Positions 17,617-24,941 of a stretch of DNA of 64,000 bases are shown here, one piece after another. The position numbers were made by a program, and so were the translations under genes. The DNA lies in NCBI RefSeq assembly GCF_016583575.1, contig NZ_NRRG01000025.1, positions 1 through 64,000 of the forward strand, written 5' to 3'. Source of the stretch: Thiocystis violacea. Lineage in GTDB: Bacteria; Pseudomonadota; Gammaproteobacteria; Chromatiales; Chromatiaceae. Numbering within the stretch: the stretch's first letter is position 1; every line of letters starts with the position of its first letter. Under the pieces are notes generated by a model. The model did no database searches. It saw only the letters and a program-made list of their open reading frames with translations, and was not told the DNA's origin.

Positions 17617-18452
17617 GCTGGAAGCTCCAGAGCATAGGGATAGGGAGAATCGGCGACCCACTGCACCACGGGCCGGCCGAGGTCGAAGCCGACCAGCCGC
17701 CAGGGGGAGGGCAGCCAATCGCCATGAACCCGCGAACGCCAACCGCCGCCGAGGAACGGTCGCGGTTCGTCTTGCCAGTCGGGCCAAGCGTCCTTGACCC
17801 ACTTTGGCGCCCGCCACCAAGCGCACTTGGAACGCTCGACCGTGGTCAAGCCGCCCTTGCCATGACTGCGGGAGCCCTTGGGGAACGAGGCTTGAACGTC
17901 ACCATCCTTGGTGGACCCCTTCGAGGCGTACTTAGCCAGGTAGCCAACCGGCTCACGCGCCCATTGCCATTTGGTATGGCCCCAGGGCCACCAGCCTTGC
18001 TTGTCTGGCTTGGGCAGGGTTACGCCCAGGGGGAGCCAGATCAGGATGTGGTAATGCAGCCGCCCGCGACTGGAGCCGCGTTCAAGCACCCAGATATAGG
18101 GCAGGGCCGGGAGATCGCGCCGCTTGACCCACTGCCGAATGTGCTTGATCAACACCGACATCTGATCGGGGCTGAAATCATCCTCGTCGCGATAGGTCAG
18201 ATGGAGCATCGCCGCTTTCCAGCGTCGACCGCTGGAGCCGAGCCGCGCTTGAATCAGGTTAGCGGCCGTAAGTACCGCCGAGCGCATCCTGCGCAGGCGC
18301 CCAAGGTAGGAATCGATAACCACCCGATGCCGGACATTGCCCGGAAAGCCCAGTATTTCCGGAGCCGTGTCACTTGTTGAGAAAGAGACAAGCCCAGGCG
18401 GGACGGCTGCGCCGCCCGCCAAATCCGACGCGACGCGGACACGATCAGCCAT
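17613..18452 (-). CDS. Rolling-circle replication initiator (HUH endonuclease) of element A
   Basis: This 279-residue protein has the HUH metal-binding motif in LHYHILIWLP (about residue 132) and a downstream catalytic tyrosine motif in VGYLAKYASKG (about residue 172). These are the marks of rolling-circle Rep proteins of small inoviruses and plasmids, which nick the double-strand origin and attach to the 5' end. The ATG at 18452 overlaps the preceding DUF3653-like gene by 8 bp. It belongs to a different Rep type from the gpII/X-like Rep of element B. Confidence 0.85.
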   Translation of the reverse strand: MADRVRVASDLAGGAAVPPGLVSFSTSDTAPEILGFPGNVRHRVVIDSYLGRLRRMRSAVLTAANLIQARLGSSGRRWKAAMLHLTYRDEDDFSPDQMSVLIKHIRQWVKRRDLPALPYIWVLERGSSRGRLHYHILIWLPLGVTLPKPDKQGWWPWGHTKWQWAREPVGYLAKYASKGSTKDGDVQASFPKGSRSHGKGGLTTVERSKCAWWRAPKWVKDAWPDWQDEPRPFLGGGWRSRVHGDWLPSPWRLVGFDLGRPVVQWVADSPYPYALELPA

Positions 18453-18987
18453 GAGCGGCCGGCTCCAGACGCGCCCCGAGCGCGGCCAGCTCGCCGCCGA
18501 GGGTTTGGATCTGAACGGCCAGCGCCTGAAACTGAGACGTCAGGGCCGGGGCCGGTCGCCCGTGGCGCGCTGCTTCAAGCTCAACACGCAACTGGGCATT
18601 ATGCCGTTGGTACTCGGTGACTTGCTGCCGGTAGAACACCAGGGCGAAGAACTCCGCCGGCGGAATGCCGCCGCGCGAGTAACCCGGTGGAAACAGATAG
18701 CCGTTATGGACCTCCCAGCCATCCCAGCCGGACCAGGGAACGAAGCCGGCGAGGACGGCCAGGAGGCGCAGCGCCGTGGGATCGGGGTTGCCGCTGGAGA
18801 GCCAACGGCGATAGGTCCGCAGGGAGACCAGGCAGGCGGCCGCCGCCTGTTCGTCGGAGAACCGGCAGGCGCGCTGCAAGGCGCGCAAGGTCTTGGGATT
18901 GGCGGCGAAGCCCTCGGCCAGGAGCTCGCTATCGAGCCAATCCGGGGTGGATGACAGTTTGGCCAAGGTGTCCGCCGGAACGGACAA
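18445..18987 (-). CDS. DUF3653-like phage protein with N-terminal HTH-like region
   Basis: This 180-residue protein has an N-terminal helical region (LRALQRACRFSDEQAAAACL, then SLRTYRRWLSSG) resembling a DNA-binding helix-turn-helix. The DUF3653 core follows (GWDGWEVHNGYLFPPGY) and the tail is a coiled coil. Such proteins are common early genes of inoviruses and their satellites. The assigned TTG start at 18987 lies within a palindrome, so the true start could be the TTG at 18966. It is the first gene of the Rep operon. A shorter relative is encoded in element B at 21410-21700. Confidence 0.7.
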   Translation of the reverse strand: MSVPADTLAKLSSTPDWLDSELLAEGFAANPKTLRALQRACRFSDEQAAAACLVSLRTYRRWLSSGNPDPTALRLLAVLAGFVPWSGWDGWEVHNGYLFPPGYSRGGIPPAEFFALVFYRQQVTEYQRHNAQLRVELEAARHGRPAPALTSQFQALAVQIQTLGGELAALGARLEPAAHG

Positions 18988-19024
18988 GTTGTCCTTAATT
19001 GCGCATAATGTATATTATGTCAAT
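18982..19024 (-). promoter_or_regulatory. Candidate promoter/operator of the element A Rep operon
   Basis: On the minus strand TTGACA (19024-19019) fits a -35 box and overlaps the XerD arm of dif-like site 2. The odd palindrome GGACAAGTTGTCC (18982-18994) lies just downstream, at the assigned start codon. The -10 box is not clear. This is inferred from sequence and position only. Confidence 0.35.
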
Positions 19025-19025
19025 T
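18998..19025. other. dif-like site 2, junction of elements A and B
   Basis: XerC arm ATTGCGCATAA, core TGTATA and XerD arm TTATGTCAATT match E. coli dif closely in both arms. It is the most complete of the three sites and separates the two tandem elements. Confidence 0.85.
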
Positions 19026-19078
19026 GATCGAGCGGTTCGTCATGACCTGGTGGTTCCGGCTCACGGGCGCTCCAGGTT

Positions 19079-19354
19079 CTAGCGCTCACGGTAGATCTCG
19101 CGGCGATTGCCGACGCGGACCACCAGGATACGCAACGCCTGATCTTCTATGCGGCTGATCAGGCGGTAATCACCGACACGATATTTCCAGAACTCACCAA
19201 GCTTCGATCCCTTGAGCGCTTCGCCAAGGCTGCGGGGATCGTCGAGCACCGCCAGACGTTGATGCAGAAATGACAGGATCCGCCGGGCGATCGGCGGATC
19301 GAGCTTGGACAGATCGCGTTGGGCGTCGCGCTCGAATTCAACCTTCCATGCCAT
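19079..19354 (-). CDS. RelE/ParE-type toxin
   Basis: This 91-residue protein with MAWKVEFERDAQRDLSKLD, a central FWKYRVGDYRLISRIED and a final IRNREIYR-like tail (VGNRREIYRER) is a typical RelE/ParE superfamily toxin, likely an mRNA interferase. It overlaps its antitoxin gene by 17 bp. It sits at the extreme left end of element B, next to dif-like site 2, and may stabilise the integrated or episomal element. Confidence 0.88.
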   Translation of the reverse strand: MAWKVEFERDAQRDLSKLDPPIARRILSFLHQRLAVLDDPRSLGEALKGSKLGEFWKYRVGDYRLISRIEDQALRILVVRVGNRREIYRER

Positions 19355-19562
19355 AGTCGCGCATCACCTCTTCCAGGGTCAGGGTCGAGGAACGGCCCTC
19401 GCGTAAGTTGATCAAGCGCTCCTCCGCCAAGCGCACATCCTCCAAATCCTCGAGATAGTCCAAGACCGCTTCGATGACGCATTCATCAGGACGACGACCG
19501 GCGGCCTTGGCCACGACGGTCAGGCGCTCCTCGAGCGCCGGTGGAATTTGAACGGCGAGCAT
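19338..19562 (-). CDS. Ribbon-helix-helix antitoxin (RelB-like)
   Basis: This 74-residue protein has an N-terminal ribbon-helix-helix segment (MLAVQIPPALEERLTVVAK) and a C-terminal toxin-binding arm (TLEEVMRDYGMEG). It belongs to the CopG/RelB-like antitoxins paired with RelE toxins. It lies upstream of and overlaps the toxin gene, so it is translated first and probably autoregulates the pair. Confidence 0.85.
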   Translation of the reverse strand: MLAVQIPPALEERLTVVAKAAGRRPDECVIEAVLDYLEDLEDVRLAEERLINLREGRSSTLTLEEVMRDYGMEG

Positions 19563-19572
19563 GGTTAAGCCC

Positions 19573-19881
19573 TCATGATGTTAGCGAAACAAGCCGACCC
19601 TGTTCGGATGGAACAATCCACTGATCATCCGTTTCCAAGAGCCGAACAATAAAGCGATCAGGACGATCTATCGCCCGCAACACCCGCGCCGCCGCCTTTT
19701 CGGCACGAAAGAGCCGTGCATAGTCCGGGAAAGGCGTCCAGGCCAACACTAAGCCGTCCCGACGTTGCTTGAATTTCGCTAGATATTCATTGCGATCGTT
19801 GGCCACCAGATAAGCCACGAAACGGGCCTGCCGATATCGGGCATCCTCTTCACCGAGCCATTCGAATAATGCATCCGCCAT
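19573..19881 (-). CDS. Element B post-Rep protein, 102 residues
   Basis: The likely start is the ATG at 19881 (MADALFEWLGEED), 15 bp after the Rep stop. It contains NDRNEYL, EKAAARVLRAIDR and DDQWIV, the same motif order as the 99-residue protein after the Rep of element A. The function is unknown; a replication accessory role is inferred from position. Confidence 0.6.
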   Translation of the reverse strand: MADALFEWLGEEDARYRQARFVAYLVANDRNEYLAKFKQRRDGLVLAWTPFPDYARLFRAEKAAARVLRAIDRPDRFIVRLLETDDQWIVPSEQGRLVSLTS

Positions 19882-19895
19882 GTTGACGCCCTCCC

Positions 19896-20918
19896 CTAGG
19901 CCGCCGCCAAACGCTTCAATTCTTCCCAAGAAGTGACGGGTTGCTCCATGACCAAGGCGCGACGGCGGAACGGGACGATCTGTCCCGTCGCGATGTCACC
20001 CCAGCCCAAGCCGGCATCGTTAAGAATCTTCTTGTGGTTGTACCAAGTGCGACGCGGCATGGATTCCATCGCCGCCCGATGGCCGATCTGTTTGATTAGG
20101 CACCAGGTCCGATAAGCCGACAACGCCTGACCCTCGGTCTTCGCCACTTTCTTGAACAGTTCCAAATCGCTCATTTCGCAGACCTCCACAGACCCAATTA
20201 GCCCAGACCAATAACCCTGATATTCCGCGTACAAATCGACTGACCATTGCCGAAAACCCGGCTCCTTGCGCCGACGATTCCACCAGGCGCTGCCTAATTG
20301 TAACTCCAAACGCAATAGCCGATTGGCCAGCTCCACCTGCCAGGGTTCGGCGGAAGCCTGGCCCTTGCGAATCTGGTAGAGCAAATGCAGACCCTTGAGA
20401 TACGCCTTGCTGCTACGCAGGTTCGAGCCCGGAGACCAGTAGGCCGTATCACCGTGACGGGTGTCGGCCTTGTAACGACCACCGTCGAACTGTCCCAGGT
20501 AGGCCAGAGCCTGGCGGACCTCGGCAGCCGACCCGAAAGCGTAATTGTAGGTCTTGTCGACACGGGCAATCTTCCAGGCCGGAAGCCCAGGCAACGCCAG
20601 ATCGGACAGCACCCGCCGAGCAAAATCGATGTGCGCCCGACCACACTCGATCAGATCGTCCGAACCAAAGACATTGTTGGGAAGCCCCATGGCCCGTGCC
20701 GGCGAGCCCGAGACCTTCACCCGGGAGGGCGAGACCTGAAGGGTGATTTGGTGCGTGTCGGAGCGAACCGACTCCCGGCACGGCTGGGACCATTCAACCT
20801 CACCGGTAACCGGGTTCCACTTCTGGATCTGCCAGTGGTTACGAGCATAGCGAGAGACCCGTTCCCAAAGATGTTCGTAGTCCTTCAGGTCCAAAATCAA
20901 CGTCAGGTAATCGATCAT
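19896..20918 (-). CDS. Inovirus replication initiation protein (gpII/X family)
   Basis: This 340-residue protein begins MIDYLTLILDLKDYEHLWERV and contains KVSGSPARAMG, NVFGSDDL and ARVDKTYNYAFGS, typical of the phage CRI/gpII-like replication proteins. The C-terminal part (TYRTWCLIKQIG-like, then MPRRTWYNHKKILNDAGLG) resembles the gpX domain. It nicks the phage replicative form to start rolling-circle replication. It is transcribed toward the left end of the element, with the 102-residue gene and the toxin-antitoxin pair downstream. Confidence 0.85.
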   Translation of the reverse strand: MIDYLTLILDLKDYEHLWERVSRYARNHWQIQKWNPVTGEVEWSQPCRESVRSDTHQITLQVSPSRVKVSGSPARAMGLPNNVFGSDDLIECGRAHIDFARRVLSDLALPGLPAWKIARVDKTYNYAFGSAAEVRQALAYLGQFDGGRYKADTRHGDTAYWSPGSNLRSSKAYLKGLHLLYQIRKGQASAEPWQVELANRLLRLELQLGSAWWNRRRKEPGFRQWSVDLYAEYQGYWSGLIGSVEVCEMSDLELFKKVAKTEGQALSAYRTWCLIKQIGHRAAMESMPRRTWYNHKKILNDAGLGWGDIATGQIVPFRRRALVMEQPVTSWEELKRLAAA

Positions 20919-20942
20919 GCAGACCCCCTAAAATGGCGAAAA

Positions 20943-20988
20943 GTGCCACCCATGGCACAAAGTACAGGTGTTACTAAGAACCTGTACT
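20943..20988. repeat. Two adjacent hairpins upstream of the element B Rep gene
   Basis: GTGCCA (20943-20948) pairs with TGGCAC (20953-20958). AGTACAGGT (20961-20969) pairs with ACCTGTACT (20980-20988). Together with the conserved segment at 21053-21187 they form the noncoding replication/packaging region of the phage. Confidence 0.6.
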
Positions 20989-21052
20989 GGAAGAAACCCG
21001 ATCCGAGGCCCTGGCGACGGTCGGCGGGCGGACCCCAGGCAAGACCGGAAAA

Positions 21053-21187
21053 GGGACGCCCGGACCAACCACGAAGCCACCCAAGACGCTGGAACGCCGG
21101 GCTCGTCCTTCCCTGGACTTCCGGAGGGTCGAGGATCGCGAGAGGATCCGTGGTGTCGATCCCGTCCCACGGGATCGATCCTAGGCG
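21053..21187. promoter_or_regulatory. Noncoding segment conserved with element A, central hairpin (candidate origin/packaging signal)
   Basis: This is the partner of 16783-16918. The central hairpin has perfect 10-bp stems TCGATCCCGT (21156-21165) and ACGGGATCGA (21169-21178) with loop CCC. Relative to element A, two base pairs are exchanged on both sides (T-A to A-T, and C-G to T-A), so the fold rather than the sequence is conserved. Confidence 0.75.
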
Positions 21188-21409
21188 CGCCCGTCGATGA
21201 CCTGCGAGGACCGCGCCGTCGGAAACCCTGGCGGTGTATGGCCTCCCACTGGGCGCGCTGGCGAAGAGGGCCACCAGGCGGAGGGAGGTCAGGCCCCGAG
21301 GAAACCCGATAACACGGAGCGGCCTCGATTTCGAGGCCATCCAGGATGGTTTTCTCCGGCGCCGGAACGGAAATCCTCGGAAATCGGGCTTTTCGTACAC
21401 GGTAAAGAA

Positions 21410-21700
21410 TCAAAACGGCAGGATGAGCGACTGAACGAGCCGGGAGCCCTGGGAGGTCTCGCGGCGGACTTCGAGGATATAGCCACCGGTGACCGCCTCG
21501 GCCTGACGGATCAAATCGTCCAGGCGTTGGCGCAGAAAGCGCAGTTCGCCCGGATAACCCGCCCTCGCCTCCCAAGCCCGGCGCGCATAGAAAGACGCCT
21601 GGAGATCGCCCGGCAGATAGCGGTTACCAGCCGGATCGAGCAGATAGCCATGCTCAAACCGCCAACCTTCCCATCCGGAAACTGTCACCTGTAAATCCAC
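21410..21700 (-). CDS. DUF3653-like phage protein, short form
   Basis: This 96-residue protein with SGWEGWRFEHGYLLDPAG and LPGDLQASFYARRAW corresponds to the middle part of the element A protein at 18445-18987 but lacks its N-terminal HTH-like region. GTG at 21700 is the first possible start (another GTG at 21688). It is probably truncated or split, with the HTH portion lost. Confidence 0.6.
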   Translation of the reverse strand: MDLQVTVSGWEGWRFEHGYLLDPAGNRYLPGDLQASFYARRAWEARAGYPGELRFLRQRLDDLIRQAEAVTGGYILEVRRETSQGSRLVQSLILPF

Positions 21701-21734
21701 TAATAGCGCTCGAAGATAACAGGCATAAATTCCA

Positions 21735-22046
21735 CTATGACCCCACGGATAACTCGTGACCCGATGATAACTCTGGCGCTATAGGTTTGCTCTGACACTA
21801 TAGATTTGCATTGGCCCCATGGATCGACTGTGACACCAGAGAATTACCTGTCCAGCGGCACTCTAAATGATTGATTTTCATTGTATTTATCATCTGACCA
21901 ATGGAGTCGGAGAAAATGAAAAAGCCGAGAACCAATGATCGAGATAGAATCAAATCTGACACTTTAGATTGTTCTGCCACCATTGATGACTCTGACACCA
22001 TTGGATGATCTGTTACTATTGATTTTCTCTGTCACTATTGGTAAGG
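21735..22046. repeat. Array of about eleven degenerate 18-20-bp repeats in two blocks
   Basis: Six head-to-tail units fill 21735-21846 and five fill 21954-22046. Typical units are CTCTGACACTATAGATTTG, CTGTGACACCAGAGAATTA, TTCTGCCACCATTGATGA and CTCTGTCACTATTGG. The common core is CTCTGACAC followed by an AT-rich half. The region is AT-rich compared with its flanks. It resembles an iteron cluster or a multi-site transposon end; no CRISPR structure and no coding frame. Confidence 0.75.
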
Positions 22047-22086
22047 CGATCGAACACGAATAGGAGCCGAAGCCGGAACCCGGCCC

Positions 22087-23358
22087 TCAGCGATGATCGC
22101 TTGCATACTGACGCCCAGGAGCCGAGCGCCACCTCGGGAGCGGCGGCAGAAACCGCCGAGTGACGCGCCGGCAATAGGCGCGGTACTCGGGATCTTTGCC
22201 TAAATGACGTTCTTCGGTCAGTCCCCGCTGCACATAGATGAAGTTCCACGCGAGCAGGCCGAACACCCACCAGCCGTTCAGGAAGACCTGAGTGTTATCG
22301 AGCCACCACGCAAAATTCTTCGAGGCATAGGCGGGATGCCGCAGATACCGATAGGGACCGTGGGTGACGATGCCCCGGTTGGTCATGTTGGAGAACTTGA
22401 AGCCGAGTGTAAGTGTGGCCCAGACATAGACGCAGAACGACATCAGGATCAATGCCATCAGGAACATGAGGACCGGCTCAGAGGTAATCAGCGGAGTCGA
22501 TCCAGAACCACCGTGATTGATGAACTTGGAGGTAAAGCCGCTGTTCATCGGAGGATAGCAGGCCAAGGCCACGAGCCAGCCGTATAACGTGGAGTCCACG
22601 CTCCTGGTGCGATTGTCGAGCCAACGTGAGACGACGGTATACCCGATGACGGCAATCCCGACATCGAGCACGAAAATCAAATGGTAGAGAATCCGATAGA
22701 CGCCACGGTAATGCAGGAAGAATGACGCATCGCCAGGCAGCGCCTGATAATTCTGGACGGCAGACACGAACGCGCCGAGTTCGTTGTCGATAAATTTGGT
22801 CATGAGGGTGAGGAAGAACAGCCCGACCAGATAGACCAGGGCCATCTTGCGCACTCGCGCACTACGCAGCCGTCGCGATCCCCGCCCGCGCAGGAAACGC
22901 CCGAAAGCCCGCAGCCCGGCCAGGGTCAGGAGCGCATAGTCTCCGAACTCATACCGATCATGGCCGAGATACCGCAGGGTGACGAGCTGGACGGGATACC
23001 CGAGCAGGAGATAGAGGGCGAGCGTCGAGGCATAGAAGTACCGGGTGAAATCCCAGGAGGACGCGGAAAAATAGGGATGGACATGCACCAGGAGTGCAAC
23101 CGACCCGAACGCCGCACCATTGACCAGGAACCGCACGAAGGCCGACCAGGGGCGCCAACGCCCAACCCCGATCCAGGGCCGCCGATACCGGCAGTTGTGC
23201 AGAATCCGCGCGTGCAGATCCCAGGCGAGCATGACGAAAAACGCCAGAAGCAAGGTCGCGTAGATTTCGGCATGGGTGAAGCGTTGAGCCGCATGCGAGA
23301 TGGCCACCGTCAGAAAGACCAGCGCGCCCACATAGCCCGCCCGCGATTGATACACCAT
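22087..23358 (-). CDS. Polytopic membrane protein with isoprenylcysteine/phospholipid methyltransferase-like C-terminus
   Basis: It has 423 residues from the ATG at 23358, which has GAGGTG just upstream; the TTG at 23370 is an alternative start. About eight to ten membrane segments are followed by the ICMT/PEMT signature GIVTHGPYRYLRHPAYASKN and a C-terminal EERHLGKDPEYRAYCRRVTRR. Such enzymes methylate lipid or prenylated substrates with S-adenosylmethionine. It lies 25 bp downstream of zot on the same strand, inside the inovirus, and is not a known virion gene. A cargo (moron) gene that modifies the host envelope is a reasonable inference. Confidence 0.7.
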   Translation of the reverse strand: MVYQSRAGYVGALVFLTVAISHAAQRFTHAEIYATLLLAFFVMLAWDLHARILHNCRYRRPWIGVGRWRPWSAFVRFLVNGAAFGSVALLVHVHPYFSASSWDFTRYFYASTLALYLLLGYPVQLVTLRYLGHDRYEFGDYALLTLAGLRAFGRFLRGRGSRRLRSARVRKMALVYLVGLFFLTLMTKFIDNELGAFVSAVQNYQALPGDASFFLHYRGVYRILYHLIFVLDVGIAVIGYTVVSRWLDNRTRSVDSTLYGWLVALACYPPMNSGFTSKFINHGGSGSTPLITSEPVLMFLMALILMSFCVYVWATLTLGFKFSNMTNRGIVTHGPYRYLRHPAYASKNFAWWLDNTQVFLNGWWVFGLLAWNFIYVQRGLTEERHLGKDPEYRAYCRRVTRRFLPPLPRWRSAPGRQYASDHR

Positions 23359-23382
23359 TGCCCACCTCAAGTCACAGTGACG

Positions 23383-24612
23383 CTAAAGATCCGCGCGCAC
23401 GACGCTTACGCCAGGAGGAATGCCCGCGTCTGGGGGCATCGGTCGAATCGGAATGGAGCCGTCCGGGGCAGGAGGGTTGACGACCTCCCACAGATCCGGG
23501 CGATTGCCCGTGAAACTCGAAACCCATCGATCATCGACGTAGCACCAGGTTTCATTCCCGTACCGGGTTTCACAGATCACATCGCGCAGTGAACGCCGAT
23601 CCCTGCCCTTGGAGAGGGTGACGGCATGTTTTCCGGCATTGGGGCCGGTCAGATATTCGAGATGCGCGACCAACCGCCAATCACCTTCGTTGGTGGACTG
23701 CGGGGGAACAGGAACGGGAGCCGGCATTGAGGCGGGAGCAGGCACGGAAGCCGGGCTTTGTGCCGGTGCCGGCGCCGGTGTCTTGGCGATCACAGGAGCC
23801 GTGGGGGTGTCCGCTTGTGGCTCCGCAGGCTCCGCCACAGCGGACACCTTGACGGGTTCGGGTTCGGCCTTATCAACGCCGAGGAAATCATTCACATGGG
23901 TGACGGCATACCAGGAGGCCGCAATGGCCACGAACGGCCCCAGGAGCGCCGCCTTGACCATCGGACGATTCCAGATAGTGGCGGTCTTGTCGGCCCGGAG
24001 TTCTTCGACGTTGACCCCATCGAAGGATTGACCTTGGGTGTGCGAGTGATACAGGCCGGTGTACTTGTCCTCATAGGTGCCGGTATAGCCACGGATGTGC
24101 GAGCGGACGGCCGGTCGGTCGGTGTCCTGGCAGCCTTGATAGATGTCGCAGCGAAAACGCTTTTCGGCGCCGACCGCATCGAGCTTGCGGATGACGTAAG
24201 TCTTATCAATCTTGGTGCGCACCCACTTGGCGAGATCAGACGAGCCTTGAGAAATCAACACGACTTCCTGCGATAGCTGCCGCTCGCCCACCATGCCGAT
24301 GCGGTGCCGGTGCATCTTGAGCCACTCGAACGCATGGGGATTAGCGCGGTCGGCCCGCTGACCGGACGGAAAGCAACTGTTGGCCTCGTCCAGGACGATC
24401 AACGCGCCGCCGGGGAATTCGTTGTAAACGGTTTCGTGAATCTCAAATTCGCGAATATCGGCATCTGGCCATACTTGACTGATTTCATCATAGACCAAGG
24501 GGATATTGGTTCGAATCGGCCGACCCAGATTGAGCGCCGGAACGATGGTCAGCGCGACCGCCGAGTAGCTTTTGCCCGCGCCTGGCGTGCCGGTCAGGAG
24601 CAGGATCGCCAT
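23383..24612 (-). CDS. Zot-family inovirus morphogenesis ATPase (gpI)
   Basis: This 409-residue protein has Walker A GTPGAGKS at residues 8-15 and Walker B in GALIVLDEAN (about 88-97), defining the zonular occludens toxin/gpI family. A membrane segment lies at about 220-240, followed by a long Pro/Ala-rich periplasmic linker and a C-terminal domain with Cys residues. gpI proteins extrude the phage through the envelope. The ATG overlaps the stop of the gpVI-like gene (ATGA). No phage secretin is encoded, so a host secretin is probably used. Confidence 0.92.
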   Translation of the reverse strand: MAILLLTGTPGAGKSYSAVALTIVPALNLGRPIRTNIPLVYDEISQVWPDADIREFEIHETVYNEFPGGALIVLDEANSCFPSGQRADRANPHAFEWLKMHRHRIGMVGERQLSQEVVLISQGSSDLAKWVRTKIDKTYVIRKLDAVGAEKRFRCDIYQGCQDTDRPAVRSHIRGYTGTYEDKYTGLYHSHTQGQSFDGVNVEELRADKTATIWNRPMVKAALLGPFVAIAASWYAVTHVNDFLGVDKAEPEPVKVSAVAEPAEPQADTPTAPVIAKTPAPAPAQSPASVPAPASMPAPVPVPPQSTNEGDWRLVAHLEYLTGPNAGKHAVTLSKGRDRRSLRDVICETRYGNETWCYVDDRWVSSFTGNRPDLWEVVNPPAPDGSIPIRPMPPDAGIPPGVSVVRADL

Positions 24613-24941
24613 CAGCCGACCACCGGAAGACGTCGAATGATGAAGCGGATCAGATAGGCGCTTCCGAGGATCGACAGCCCAGCGGGGAACTGGCCGACAC
24701 TGGCGAGGTAGATAACGCTGGAAGGGATCGCGGAAAAGACCGAGGCGGTTGAATTCAGGAAATCAGGGACTGGAAGCGCTTCCAGCAGGGCCGCCAGCGC
24801 GCCGATCACTTGCTGATAGAGCCACTGAAAAATGTCTTGCAGGAATAGCAGGAACCATTCCGCGATTGCGGTCAGGATCGACAGCGCCCAGGTGACGAAA
24901 TCCTCAACCAGACCCCTAAGAAAATTGATCAGGTCGGTCAT
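24612..24941 (-). CDS. DUF2523 minor coat protein (gpVI-like)
   Basis: This 109-residue hydrophobic protein has several membrane segments (for example ILTAIAEWFLLFLQDIF and YLASVGQFPAGLSILGSAYL). DUF2523 proteins sit between the adsorption gene and zot in inoviruses and are equated with gpVI. Here both neighbours overlap or abut it, fitting the canonical order adsorption-gpVI-gpI. Confidence 0.85.
   Translation of the reverse strand: MTDLINFLRGLVEDFVTWALSILTAIAEWFLLFLQDIFQWLYQQVIGALAALLEALPVPDFLNSTASVFSAIPSSVIYLASVGQFPAGLSILGSAYLIRFIIRRLPVVG

Noticed and set aside
21735-22046. CRISPR array
   Set aside because: Units are degenerate and contiguous, with no unique spacers of constant length and no cas genes nearby.
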